From: Terriglobia bacterium
GTDB taxonomy: Bacteria > Acidobacteriota > Vicinamibacteria > Vicinamibacterales > CAVVIG01
Assembly (NCBI GenBank): GCA_020073005.1
Contig: JAIQFX010000001.1
Coordinates: forward strand, 62,001 to 126,000
Reading direction: 5' to 3'
DNA: 64,000 nt
Shown: positions 16,980 to 27,264 of the stretch, piece after piece
How the letters are laid out: each line of letters opens with the position of its first letter
Numbering within the stretch: the first letter of the stretch is position 1
Made by a program: the position numbers and the translations under genes
The notes under the pieces: model-generated
Told to the model about the DNA's origin: nothing
What the model saw: only the letters and a program-made list of their open reading frames with translations
Databases searched by the model: none

Positions 16980-18636
16980 CTAATCAGGACGGCGGTACGT
17001 CCGGATCGCGTCGAGGAACGCATCGCCGAAATCGGCGGCTTTCTTCGCGCCGACGCCGTACACCTCGTGCAGGTCGTCGATCGTCTTCGGCCGCCGCTCG
17101 ACCATGTCGCGCAGCGTCGTGTCGTGGAAGATGACGTACGGCGGCACGCCTCGCGCGCGGGCGAGGCGCAGGCGGACGTCGCGCAGCACGTCGAAGAGAT
17201 CCGAGTCCGCGGTGACCGTGAACGTGTCGCGCAACGACGACCGGCTGCGCTTGCGCGACGCGGGCGGCGCGACCTCGCGATAGAGCCGGCAGTCGCCGTC
17301 GCCGCGCAGCAGCGCCATCCCACTGCCGGTCAGCCGCAGCACCGGATACGGCTCGCCTTCGCGCGCCATCAGTCCGTCGCCCACGAGCTGTTCGATGTAG
17401 CCGCGGATCGCGGACGTCGATTCTTCCTTGAGCAACCCGAACGTCGAGAGATCCTGGTGTCCGGCGGCGACGACTTTTTCGGTCGCCTTCCCAGTCAGAA
17501 CGTCGGTGACGTGCGCGGTGCCCCACGTCTGCTTCACGCGCGCGACGCAGGACAGGATTTTCTGCGCGACGGTGACGGAATCCGCGACCGGATCGAGCTC
17601 CTTCAGGCACCAGTCACACGCCCCGCACTCGGCCGCGTCGTAGGTCTGGCCGAAGTACTCCACGAGCGACCGGTGCCGGCAGCGCGTGCCGGCCGCGTAG
17701 CGCTCCATGTCGCGCAGCAGCGTCCGCGCGCTCTCGCTCCACTCGCCGTTTGACTCGAGCATCTGCCGCCAGCGGACGAAATCGCCCCCGCTATATATAA
17801 GGATGCACTCCGCGGGCAGGCCGTCCCGGCCCGCGCGGCCGGATTCCTGCTGGTAGTGCTCCGGCGACCGCGGCGCGCCCGCATGGACGACGAAGCGGAC
17901 GTTCGACCGGTCGATGCCCATCCCGAACGCGACGGTCGCGACGACAATGTCCACGCGCTCGTCGAGAAACATCTCCTGATGGCGGCTCCGGACCTCGTCC
18001 GCGAGTCCGGCGTGGTACGGGACCGCGCGATGACCTTCGGTCTGCAGCCAGTCCGCCAGCGCCTCGACTTCGCGGCGCGACGAGCAGTACACGATCCCGG
18101 CTTCCTTCTCGTGGCGCGCGAGGATGTCCTGCAGTTGGCGATGGAGATTGCCGCGGCGCAGCACGCGATACGCAAGGTTGGGCCGATCGAAGGATCCGAC
18201 CAGCACACAGGGATCCTGCAGCCGCAGCTCGGACACGATGTCGCGCCGCACGCGCTCGGTCGCCGTCGCCGTGAACGCGTGCATCGAGACGCCGGGAAAA
18301 TCCTCGCGCAGCCGTCCGAGCTGCCGGTACTCCGGACGGAAATCGTGTCCCCACTGGCTGATGCAGTGCGCCTCGTCGATCGCGACGAACCGCACCCCGG
18401 CGTGAGCCAGCAGGCGCCGCAGCGACTGGCTCCCCTCGCCGACGATGCGCTCGGGCGAGACGTACAGCAGACGGCAGCGGTCCTCGCGGACGCTCGCAAT
18501 CACCTCGTCGCGCTCGTGCGGCAGGAGCGTGCTGTTCAAGTACGACGCCGCGACGCCGTCAACGCGCAGGCCGTCGACCTGATCCTTCATCAGCGAGATG
18601 AGCGGTGAGATGACGAGCGCGAGGCCTCGCCGAGCC

Positions 18637-18691
18637 AATCCGGCTGAAGCCGGATTCCACGTGTCATCGTGGCGTCCGGCTTTAGCCGGAC
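18637..18691. repeat. Palindromic repeat pair inserted in recQ
   Basis: AATCCGGCTGAAGCCGGATT (18637-18656) and GTCCGGCTTTAGCCGGAC (18674-18691) are hairpins separated by 17 bases. They match the elements between apaG and recQ. They are read in frame as about 22 residues of the helicase without a stop. Confidence 0.8.
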
Positions 18692-18864
18692 CGTCAACAA
18701 TCGCCGGCGCCTGAAAGCACAGCGACTTGCCGCCGCCGGTCGGCAGCACGACCACGCTGTCGCGCGACGCGAGAATCGCGTGCATGGCCTCGCGCTGCAG
18801 CGGACGGAATGCGGAGAAGCCCCACACGCGATGCAGCGTGTCGCGGAGGGTGCCGTCGAGGCGA

Positions 18865-20103
<1,239 letters not shown>

Positions 20104-20112
20104 GAATTTCCC

Positions 20113-20118
20113 ATGATA
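20113..20118 (-). promoter_or_regulatory. Putative -10 element of a leaderless ispG promoter
   Basis: TATCAT on the minus strand ends 9 bases before the ATG at 20103 in the 26-base divergent gap. Confidence 0.4.
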
Positions 20119-20129
20119 GCATCCGCGTC

Positions 20130-21107
20130 ATGAAAGCCATTCGCGTGCATGCGTTCGGCGGACCTGAAGTGCTGAAACTGGAAGACATCGCCGACCCGAA
20201 AGCCGGGCCCGGCGACGTCGTCGTGCGCGTGCGCGCGGCCGGCGTGAATCCGGTCGACGCCTACATGCACACGGGCACGTACGCGCGCAAGCCGCCGCTG
20301 CCGTACACGCCCGGCTTCGACGGCGCGGGCGACGTCGAGAGCGTCGGCGCCGACGTGAAAGGCGTCGCGAAAGGCGATCGCGTGTACATCGCGGGGCCCG
20401 GCAACACCGTGTCCGGCGCCGGCACGTACGCGGAACGCGCGATCTGCCTGCCGTCGCAACTGCATCGTCTGCCCGCGCGGACGTCGTACGCGCAGGGCGC
20501 GGCGCTCGGCGTGCCGTACTGCACCGCGTATCGCGCGCTGTTTCAGCGCGCGCGAGCCGTGGCGGGCGAGACCGTGCTCGTGCACGGCGCGACCGGCGGC
20601 GTCGGCATCGCGACGGTCGAGCTCGCGCACGCGCGCGGTCTGACTGTCATCGGCACGGGCGGCACCGATAAAGGACTCGCGACCGTCCTCGAGCACGGCG
20701 CCGACGTCGTCGTCAGCCATCGCGCGGCGAACTACGCCGACGACATCATGCGTGCGACCGGCGGCCGCGGCGCCGACGTCATCATCGAGATGGCGGCGCA
20801 CGTCAATCTCGATCGCGATCTCTCACTGCTCGCCCGCTTCGGCCGGATCGTCGTCGTCGGCAACCGCGGCAAGACCGAAATCGACGCGCGTGGCGCGATG
20901 GGCCGCGACGCCGCGATTCTCGGCATGACGCTCTTCAACGTCACCGACGCGGAGTTCGTTGAAATCCACGCCGGCCTGATCGCCGGATTGGCGAACGGCA
21001 CGCTGAATCCCGTCGCCGAGCGCGAGATGCCACTCGCCGACGCCACGCAAGCTCACACCACGGTCCTGGAACCAGGAGCGCTCGGCAAAATCGTGCTCAC
21101 CGTATGA
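20130..21107 (+). CDS. NADPH:quinone oxidoreductase (zeta-crystallin type MDR)
   Basis: This 325-residue zinc-free medium-chain reductase starts MKAIRVHAFGGPEVLKLED, the usual quinone oxidoreductase opening. It has the GroES-like part with GVNPVDAYMHTGTYA, GFDGAGDVESVGADVKGVAK, and the NADPH-binding motif VLVHGATGGVGIATVELAHA (about 148-167). GRIVVVGNRGKTEID and the LADATQAHTTVLEPGALGKI end complete the family. No structural zinc Cys set is present, which fits the quinone reductase subgroup. It probably reduces quinones or enones by hydride transfer from NADPH. It overlaps the next gene by four bases (ATGA), which ties it to the cytochrome genes. Confidence 0.9.
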   Translation: MKAIRVHAFGGPEVLKLEDIADPKAGPGDVVVRVRAAGVNPVDAYMHTGTYARKPPLPYTPGFDGAGDVESVGADVKGVAKGDRVYIAGPGNTVSGAGTYAERAICLPSQLHRLPARTSYAQGAALGVPYCTAYRALFQRARAVAGETVLVHGATGGVGIATVELAHARGLTVIGTGGTDKGLATVLEHGADVVVSHRAANYADDIMRATGGRGADVIIEMAAHVNLDRDLSLLARFGRIVVVGNRGKTEIDARGAMGRDAAILGMTLFNVTDAEFVEIHAGLIAGLANGTLNPVAEREMPLADATQAHTTVLEPGALGKIVLTV

Positions 21108-22417
21108 GCCTCTCGACCGTCAAGACGACCCTCGCCACCGCACTCGTTCTCGCCGCCGTCGCATTCGGAGTCTCCCGCGTCCGCATTCAGGCGCAGCCGC
21201 GGCTGGTCCCCGGCGCGCCCAGCGAAGCGACCCGCGGCAAGGTCGTCTACGACGCGCACTGCGTCGAGTGCCACGGCGCGTCAGGCCGCGGCGACGGCCC
21301 GGCGGCGATGACGCTGACGCCGCGTCCGCGCGATTTCTCGAGCGGCAAGTTCAAGATCCGCTCGACGGAGACGGGCAGCGTCCCGACCGATGACGACCTG
21401 ATCCGCTCGGTGAGCCAGGGACTCGCCGGCAGCGCGATGCCTGCGTGGCGGAGAATCCTGCCGGACGCGGACATCGCGGCCGTCGTGCAGTACGTCAAGT
21501 CGCTGTCGCCGCAGTTCGCGCAGCCGCCGGTTCCCGTCAAGCTCGGCGCGGACGTGGCGAGCTCGCCACCGAGCATCGCGCGCGGGACGGGGGTGTACGA
21601 AAAGCTGCAGTGCGGCAAGTGTCACGGCAGCGACGGCCGCGGCACGGGCGCGGCGACGACGACGTTCGAGGACGATTGGCGGCAGCCGCTCAACGCCGCC
21701 GACCTCACCGAGCCCTGGACGTTCCACGGCGGCGCGACTTCGCGCGACATCTTCCTGCGCTTCCGCACCGGCATGATGGGCACGCCGATGCCGTCGTTCA
21801 AGGACGCGGCTACCGACGCCGAGATGTGGGACCTCGCCAACTTCGTCGTCTCGCTCGCGCGCACGCCGCTGTGGACGATGACCGCGGAAGAAGTCGCAGC
21901 CTTCTACAAACAGAAGGACGCCGACGCCAGGGCGAATCCCGTGAAGCGCGGCCGTTACCTTGTCGACACGTTCGGCTGTGGCCTGTGCCACTCGCCGGTC
22001 GATCAGGATCGGCGCGTGCTGCCCGGCATGTACATGGCCGGTGGGTTGCGCGTGCGGGTCGAACCGTTCGGCGACTACCCGACGGGCAACCTGACGTCGG
22101 ACAAGGAAACGGGACTCGGCAACTGGACGGACGACGAGATCAGGCAGGCGATCACGCGCGGCATTTTGAAGGACGGCATACGACTGCCGCCGTACCCGAT
22201 GGATTGGAGCGCGTATTCCGCGATGAACGCTGACGACCTGAGCGCGATGGTCGCGTACCTGCGGAGCCTGCCGCCGGTGAAGAACAAGGTCCCGCGACCC
22301 TCGCGTCCATTCCTCCCGATGTACCTGTGGGGCAAATTCAAGATGCTGATCCTGCAGCAGGATCCGCCGCTGCTGTTCTTCCCGGGCAACGCGGGCACGG
22401 CGGGAGGACGGTCATGA
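21104..22417 (+). CDS. Triheme c-type cytochrome
   Basis: This 437-residue periplasmic cytochrome has a signal anchor (residues about 7-28) and three heme sites: CVECH (53-57), CGKCH (170-174) and CGLCH (292-296). Each lies in its own cytochrome c domain, with distal Met candidates after MPAWRRILPD, MPSFKDAATD and PPYPMDW. The first two are typical class I cytochrome domains, and the third resembles those in alcohol dehydrogenase cytochrome subunits (GRYLVDTFGCGLCHSPVD, ETGLGNWTDDEIRQAITRGI). It is coupled to both neighbours by ATGA overlaps. A role in periplasmic electron transfer from a dehydrogenase is likely, but no catalytic subunit is nearby. Confidence 0.9.
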   Translation: MSLSTVKTTLATALVLAAVAFGVSRVRIQAQPRLVPGAPSEATRGKVVYDAHCVECHGASGRGDGPAAMTLTPRPRDFSSGKFKIRSTETGSVPTDDDLIRSVSQGLAGSAMPAWRRILPDADIAAVVQYVKSLSPQFAQPPVPVKLGADVASSPPSIARGTGVYEKLQCGKCHGSDGRGTGAATTTFEDDWRQPLNAADLTEPWTFHGGATSRDIFLRFRTGMMGTPMPSFKDAATDAEMWDLANFVVSLARTPLWTMTAEEVAAFYKQKDADARANPVKRGRYLVDTFGCGLCHSPVDQDRRVLPGMYMAGGLRVRVEPFGDYPTGNLTSDKETGLGNWTDDEIRQAITRGILKDGIRLPPYPMDWSAYSAMNADDLSAMVAYLRSLPPVKNKVPRPSRPFLPMYLWGKFKMLILQQDPPLLFFPGNAGTAGGRS

Positions 22418-23028
22418 CACGCATTCTGAAGTGGGCGCTCCTCGTCGTCGTCGTCCTCGCCGCCTGCGGCTTCACGGCGTTCCTGTACGTGATCCCGCCC
22501 TTCTTCATCGCAGCCCCGGAAACGTTCTCGGGGCCGATCGTTGCGGCGGCACCGAAGATGGACGGCATCACGGATCCGGCGGAACGCGCGATCGCCGAGC
22601 GCGGCCGCGACATCGCCTTGACGACCGGATGCCTCGGCTGTCACGGGACGCCCGGAGCGCAGGGGTTCGATCTCGAGAAATACCTCTCAGGCGGACAACT
22701 GTTCATCGAATCGAGCGGCCGGTACGTCAGCCGGAATCTGACGCCCGACAACGAGACCGGCCTCGGGCGGCGGACCGACGACGAGGTGAAGCGCGTGCTG
22801 CGAAGCGGGGTCCTGCCCGACGGCCACGTCGCGCCGTACACCGTGATGCCCTGGGCGAACTTCTCGCACTGGACGGAGGAGGATCGCCATGCGGTCGTCG
22901 TGTACTTACGACATCTGAAGCCGGCGCGCCACGCGATTCCCGACGCCGTGCTGAAGCAGACGCCCGTCAAGGACGCCGCGATCGAAGAAGCGTACGGCGG
23001 CGCCGATTACGGCCTCCGCGAGAAATAG
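22414..23028 (+). CDS. Monoheme c-type cytochrome, membrane-anchored
   Basis: This 204-residue protein starts at the ATG overlapping the previous stop. A membrane segment (ILKWALLVVVVLAACGFTAF) anchors the periplasmic domain. The heme site is CLGCH (73-77). The rest (NLTPDNETGLGRRTDDEVKR, VMPWANFSHWTEEDRHAVVV, YLRHLKPA) is very like the third domain of the upstream triheme cytochrome, which suggests domain duplication or shared partners. It probably relays electrons in the same chain. Confidence 0.88.
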   Translation: MTRILKWALLVVVVLAACGFTAFLYVIPPFFIAAPETFSGPIVAAAPKMDGITDPAERAIAERGRDIALTTGCLGCHGTPGAQGFDLEKYLSGGQLFIESSGRYVSRNLTPDNETGLGRRTDDEVKRVLRSGVLPDGHVAPYTVMPWANFSHWTEEDRHAVVVYLRHLKPARHAIPDAVLKQTPVKDAAIEEAYGGADYGLREK

Positions 23029-23033
23029 CGGGG

Positions 23034-23039
23034 TACAAT
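23034..23039 (+). promoter_or_regulatory. Putative -10 element of a leaderless UPF0182 gene promoter
   Basis: TACAAT lies 7 bases before the ATG at 23047, with only CGGCGGC between, so no ribosome-binding site is possible. Confidence 0.5.
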
Positions 23040-23046
23040 CGGCGGC

Positions 23047-25872
23047 ATGGCCGAAACGATTGACTGGCCGCCGGCGCGCCGGCCGCGGCGGCGCGGCCGC
23101 CTCTTCCTCATCGCGATTGTTGCCGTCCTCCTCGTCGGCGCGGTCACCGCGCTGTCGTACTACGTGGACGCGCTGTGGTTCGACTCGCTCGGCTACAGCA
23201 GCGTCTTCTGGAAAACGCTGAACCTGCAGGCCGTCGTCTTCAGCGGCTTCACGCTCGTCACCTTCTTTCTGTTGTACGGTTCGTTTCTCGCCCTCAAGCC
23301 CGCGAAGCTGGGTGAACTGGCCGGGCTGCCGATCATGATCAACGGCCAGCCGATCAAGCTGCCGGTCGAACCGGTGATGCGGCTGGTCGCGCTCGTCGGC
23401 TCGGTCGTGATCGCGTTCGCGACCGGCGCCGGGATGATGGCCGAGTGGCCGGCGCTCGCGTTGTACTGGTACGCGCCCGCGGCGACGGCCGCCGTCGATC
23501 CGATCTTCGGACGGCCGCTGCCGTTCTATCTCTTCACGCTCCCGGTGTGGCAGATGATCAGCGGCTGGCTGATGACGATCGCCGTCGTCATCGGCGCGAT
23601 GTCCGTGTTCTTCATCACGCTGACGGGCGGATCGCGGCTGCTCGGCGGGCGCAAGGACGGCGATCGCGCCGCGTGGCGCGGGCTGTCGATCGCGTTCGCC
23701 GGCGTCCTGCTGATGCTCGCCGTCCGCGTCTACCTGGGACGATTCGAGCGGCTCTTCGAGGATCACACGATCTTCACGGGCGTCACGTACACCGACGCGC
23801 ACGTCACGCTCACGGGGATGCTCGTCGTCTCCGGTGCGCTGGCGCTGGGCGCGGTGATCGCCCTCGTCGATGCGTTCGCCGCGCCGCGCGTGCGCTGGCT
23901 CATCGCGTCCGTCGTGCCGGCCGCCGCGTGCTACGTGATCGTCGGCGTGCTCGGCTGGTACGTGAGCAGCTTCATCGTCAAGCCGAACGAGCTGGTCAAA
24001 GAGCAGCCGTACATCACGCACAACATCGAGATGACGCGGCAGGCGTACGCCCTGAACCGGATCGACCAGCATCCGTTTCCCGCCGAAACGAGCGTGGAAG
24101 CGGCGGACGCGGCGAACAACCAGGCGACGCTGCAGAACATCCGGCTGTGGGACTGGCGCGCGCTGCAGGACACGCTGCGGCAGATTCAGGAAATCCGGAC
24201 GTACTACGACTTCCCCGACATCGACATCGACCGCTACACGATCGACGGCACGGTGCGCCAGATGATGCTCGCCGCGCGCGAGCTCAACGTCGACAAGCTG
24301 CCTGAAAGCAGCCGCAACTGGATCAACGAGAAGCTGGTCTACACGCATGGCTACGGCGTGACGATGAATCCGGTCAACGGCTTCACGTCCGAGGGCCTGC
24401 CGACGCTCGTGCTGAGCAACATGCCGGTGCAGAGCACGATCCCGAGCATGAAGCTCACGCGTCCGGAGATCTACTTCGGCCAGCTGACCAACACCGACGT
24501 CTACGTCAACACGCGGCAGAAGGAGTTCAACTACCCGCAGGGCGAGACCAACAGCCTGACGTCGTACGAGGGCAAAGGCGGCATCCTGCTCGGCGGCTAC
24601 TTCCGGCGCCTGTTCATCGCGCTCGACCGCGGCGATCTGACGAAGCTGCCGTTCAGCGACGACGTGACCGCCGAAAGCCGGCTGCTGATGCGGCGCTCGA
24701 TTCGCGAGCGCCTCGACACGCTGGCGGGACAGTTCCTCACGTTCGACACGGATCCGTACGTCGTGGTCGGCGACGATGGACGGCTGTCGTGGATCGTCGA
24801 CGGCTTCACGACGTCGGACACGTATCCCGGGGCGCGGCACTACCGGTTGGGGCGCGACCAAATCAATTACATGCGCAACAGCGTCAAAGCCGTCATCGAC
24901 GCGTACGACGGCACGACGACGTTCTACGTGTTCGACGCGGAGGATCCGATCATCGCCGCGTATCGCCGCATCTTCCCGAGTCTCTTCAGGGACGCGTCCG
25001 CGATGCCGCCGGACCTGCGCAAGCACGTGCGCTATCCCGAGCTGTTCCTGAAACTGCAGGCCGCGGTCTACGGCCTCTACCACATGACGGATCCCTCCGT
25101 GTTCTACAACCGCGAGGATCTGTGGAGCGTGGCGAGCGAAGTCGGCTTGAACGCGCAGCGCGAGCAGGCGACGCAGCCGATGGAACCGAACTTCGTGCTG
25201 ATGACGCTGCCTGGCGAGAAGACGACCGAGTTCATCGAGATCCTGCCGTTCACGCCGGCGAACCGGAACAACCTGATCGGCTGGATCGCCGGCCGCAGCG
25301 ACGATCCGAACTACGGCACGGCGGTCGTCTACGACTTCCCGAAGACGAAGCTGGTCGACGGTCCGCTGCAGATCGAGGCGCGCATCGACCAGAACGCGCA
25401 GCTCTCCGGCCAGCTGTCGCTGTGGAATCAGCAGGGCTCGCACGTGCGCCGCGGCAACCTGATCGTGATCCCGATCGGCAAGGCGCTGCTCTACGCGGAA
25501 CCGATCTACCTGCAAGCCGAGCGCAGCCCGATGCCGGAGATGCGGCTCGTCGTGCTGGCGTTGCAGGATCGGTTGGCGTACGGGCCGACGTTCGAGTCGG
25601 CAATGGCGGCGCTGTTCGGCGGTCAGGCGTCCACGCTCGCCGCCGCGCAGAATGCTCCAGCGCCGGCCCCGGCCGCGCCAACGCCCGCGACGCGACCCGC
25701 CGCGGGCGCCGGCGCTCCGGAGACGACGGACGTCAACGCGCTCATCGCCGAAGCCGCGCGCGATCTCAGCGACTACCAGCGGCTGACCGCCGAAGGCAAG
25801 CTCGGGGAGGCCGGGCAGAAGCTCGAAGCGTTGAAGCAGAAACTCGAGCGGCTGAACAGGTCGCGGCGCTAA
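23047..25872 (+). CDS. UPF0182 family large membrane protein
   Basis: This 941-residue protein belongs to UPF0182. The N-terminal third has about seven membrane segments (for example LFLIAIVAVLLVGAVTALSY, VVIAFATGAGMMAEWPALAL, LIASVVPAAACYVIVGVLGW). A large extracytoplasmic part holds conserved family blocks: VKEQPYITHNIEMTRQAYAL, NIRLWDWRALQDTLRQIQEI, YVNTRQKEFNYPQGETNSLT, LGRDQINYMRNSVKAVIDAY, FKLQ-like KLQAAVYGLYHMTDPSVFYN. The C-terminal tail after residue 870 is Ala/Pro-rich then a coiled coil (YQRLTAEGKLGEAGQKLEAL). The function of the family is unknown. The gene has a TACAAT box seven bases before the ATG. Confidence 0.93.
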   Translation: MAETIDWPPARRPRRRGRLFLIAIVAVLLVGAVTALSYYVDALWFDSLGYSSVFWKTLNLQAVVFSGFTLVTFFLLYGSFLALKPAKLGELAGLPIMINGQPIKLPVEPVMRLVALVGSVVIAFATGAGMMAEWPALALYWYAPAATAAVDPIFGRPLPFYLFTLPVWQMISGWLMTIAVVIGAMSVFFITLTGGSRLLGGRKDGDRAAWRGLSIAFAGVLLMLAVRVYLGRFERLFEDHTIFTGVTYTDAHVTLTGMLVVSGALALGAVIALVDAFAAPRVRWLIASVVPAAACYVIVGVLGWYVSSFIVKPNELVKEQPYITHNIEMTRQAYALNRIDQHPFPAETSVEAADAANNQATLQNIRLWDWRALQDTLRQIQEIRTYYDFPDIDIDRYTIDGTVRQMMLAARELNVDKLPESSRNWINEKLVYTHGYGVTMNPVNGFTSEGLPTLVLSNMPVQSTIPSMKLTRPEIYFGQLTNTDVYVNTRQKEFNYPQGETNSLTSYEGKGGILLGGYFRRLFIALDRGDLTKLPFSDDVTAESRLLMRRSIRERLDTLAGQFLTFDTDPYVVVGDDGRLSWIVDGFTTSDTYPGARHYRLGRDQINYMRNSVKAVIDAYDGTTTFYVFDAEDPIIAAYRRIFPSLFRDASAMPPDLRKHVRYPELFLKLQAAVYGLYHMTDPSVFYNREDLWSVASEVGLNAQREQATQPMEPNFVLMTLPGEKTTEFIEILPFTPANRNNLIGWIAGRSDDPNYGTAVVYDFPKTKLVDGPLQIEARIDQNAQLSGQLSLWNQQGSHVRRGNLIVIPIGKALLYAEPIYLQAERSPMPEMRLVVLALQDRLAYGPTFESAMAALFGGQASTLAAAQNAPAPAPAAPTPATRPAAGAGAPETTDVNALIAEAARDLSDYQRLTAEGKLGEAGQKLEALKQKLERLNRSRR

Positions 25873-25892
25873 GAAAGAAATAACCTCCGTGG

Positions 25893-26294
25893 TTAACTCT
25901 TTTGCGGTACCCGCTCGGCGAAAGTGATCACGTAGCCGTCGGGATCCTCGATCGCGAACTCACGCGTGCCGTACCACTGCGTGATGATCGGCATCGTGAT
26001 CTTCACCTTCGGCTTCACGGCGTCATGGAAGGCGTCGATCCCCTCCATCTCGATGAACATCGTGCCGGTGGCGCCGATCGCCTTGCCCGCGAAGGACGGG
26101 TACTCCTTGATGGCGGTCGCGGCGTCGTTGAAGAAGATCTCGAGCGGGCCGCAGGAGACCGAGCCGAACACGAACGGCGACTGCTCGGGCACGGTCATCC
26201 CGCGCGCGAAGCCGAGCGTGTTCACGTAGAACGCGAGACTGCGTTCGACGTTGGCGACGACGAGGTTGGGCGTGAGTTTCTTGAAGCTAGGCAT
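25893..26294 (-). CDS. VOC superfamily (glyoxalase/bleomycin resistance-like) protein
   Basis: This 133-residue protein has two beta-alpha-beta-beta-beta modules of the vicinal oxygen chelate fold: LTPNLVVANVERSLAFYVNT then LGFARGMTVPEQ, and TGTMFIEMEGIDAFHDAVKP then the closing REFAIEDPDGYVITFAE. Candidate metal ligands are Glu in FIEME and Glu in TFAE. The family covers glyoxalases, dioxygenases and antibiotic-binding proteins, so the role cannot be read from sequence. The start is backed by AAGGTG in the leader. Confidence 0.85.
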   Translation of the reverse strand: MPSFKKLTPNLVVANVERSLAFYVNTLGFARGMTVPEQSPFVFGSVSCGPLEIFFNDAATAIKEYPSFAGKAIGATGTMFIEMEGIDAFHDAVKPKVKITMPIITQWYGTREFAIEDPDGYVITFAERVPQKS

Positions 26295-26374
26295 GGCACA
26301 CCTTTCGTGTGTGCTCGCTAATGCCTACATCCACGGACTCGGCGAGATCGAGAGCGCAGGTAGGAAGCCCTGAT

Positions 26375-26430
26375 GAAGCTTTCAGCTGACAGCTTTCAGC
26401 TGACAGCTGTCAGCCGACAGCTGAGAGCCG
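26375..26430. repeat. CAGCTGACAGCTTT word repeat
   Basis: Imperfect AGCTTTCAGCTGACAGCT words occupy the gap between the divergent VOC and FKBP genes. They are self-complementary and can fold into several hairpins. A short copy lies at 12855-12885. Confidence 0.65.
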
Positions 26431-26484
26431 GTCGGCCCCCGCTAGGTACGGCGGGCAGCTTACCATGAAATAATCGGAGTCACC

Positions 26485-27264
26485 ATGCGTACCGCTTTTC
26501 TCACGCTGTTCATGACCGCCGCCGTGCTCGCGCAGGGCGGCTCGATCCCCGCGCCGCCCGACGTCGCCGCGCCGCCGGCCGACGCGACGAAACTGCCGTC
26601 GGGCCTCGCGACGAAAGTCATCAAGCCCGGGACCGCCAAAGATCGTCCGACCAAGGACGACATCGTCACGGTCCATTACACCGGGTGGAAGGCCGACGGC
26701 ACGATGTTCGACAGCTCGGTGGCGGTCAAGACACCGCGAAGCTTCGGCGTGAGCCGCGTGATCGCCGGATTCAGCGAAGGCCTCCAGCTGATGGTCGTCG
26801 GCGAAACGCGGCGCCTGTGGATTCCGGAGTCGCTCGCCTACAAGGGACAGCGCGAGCCGAAGGGCATGCTCGTCTTCGACGTCGAGCTGCTCGGCATTCC
26901 CAGCCGCGCGCCGGCCGACGTGAAGTCGGCGCCCGCCGATGCGATCAAGACGGCGAGCGGGCTCGCGTACAAAGTCCTGCAGCCGGGCATCAACGCGAAG
27001 CATCCGCGCGCGAACAGCCAGGTCACGGTGCACTATACCGGCTGGACGACGGACGGAAAGATGTTCGACAGCTCGGTCGTGCAGGGACGCCCGGCGACGT
27101 TTTCACTCGACGGCGTGATCCCGGGCTGGACCGAAGGCCTGCAGCTGATGGCGGAAGGCGGGAAGACGCGCTTCTGGATTCCGGCGAAGCTCGCGTACGA
27201 AGGTCAGCCGAGCCGGCCGCAGGGCATGCTCGTCTTCGACGTCGAGCTGATCAAGATCGAATAG
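26485..27264 (+). CDS. Tandem FKBP-type peptidyl-prolyl isomerase, exported
   Basis: This 259-residue protein has a signal peptide (MRTAFLTLFMTAAVLAQG) and two FKBP domains. The first, at about 35-137, contains DIVTVHYTGWKADGTMFDSS, GFSEGLQLMVVGETRRLWIP and LVFDVELLGI. The second, at about 152-259, contains SQVTVHYTGWTTDGKMFDSS, GWTEGLQLMAEGGKTRFWIP and LVFDVELIKIE. Active-site residues (Tyr of HYTGW, Asp of MFDSS, Phe/Trp near FxxGL, Ile/Pro of the LWIP/FWIP loop) are kept in both. It probably assists periplasmic protein folding. A GGAG lies before the ATG. Its end overlaps the convergent DUF349 gene by 14 bases. Confidence 0.92.
   Translation: MRTAFLTLFMTAAVLAQGGSIPAPPDVAAPPADATKLPSGLATKVIKPGTAKDRPTKDDIVTVHYTGWKADGTMFDSSVAVKTPRSFGVSRVIAGFSEGLQLMVVGETRRLWIPESLAYKGQREPKGMLVFDVELLGIPSRAPADVKSAPADAIKTASGLAYKVLQPGINAKHPRANSQVTVHYTGWTTDGKMFDSSVVQGRPATFSLDGVIPGWTEGLQLMAEGGKTRFWIPAKLAYEGQPSRPQGMLVFDVELIKIE

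Noticed and set aside
22906-25515. Minus-strand open frame of 869 codons
   Set aside because: It is antisense to the UPF0182 protein, which has clear conserved blocks. Its translation is Arg/Asp/His-rich with no domain, as expected of G+C-rich antisense frames.
26339-26376. Possible small ORFs around the VOC/FKBP gap
   Set aside because: The gap is made of word repeats and promoter-type sequence, and no frame has both a start signal and normal codon use.
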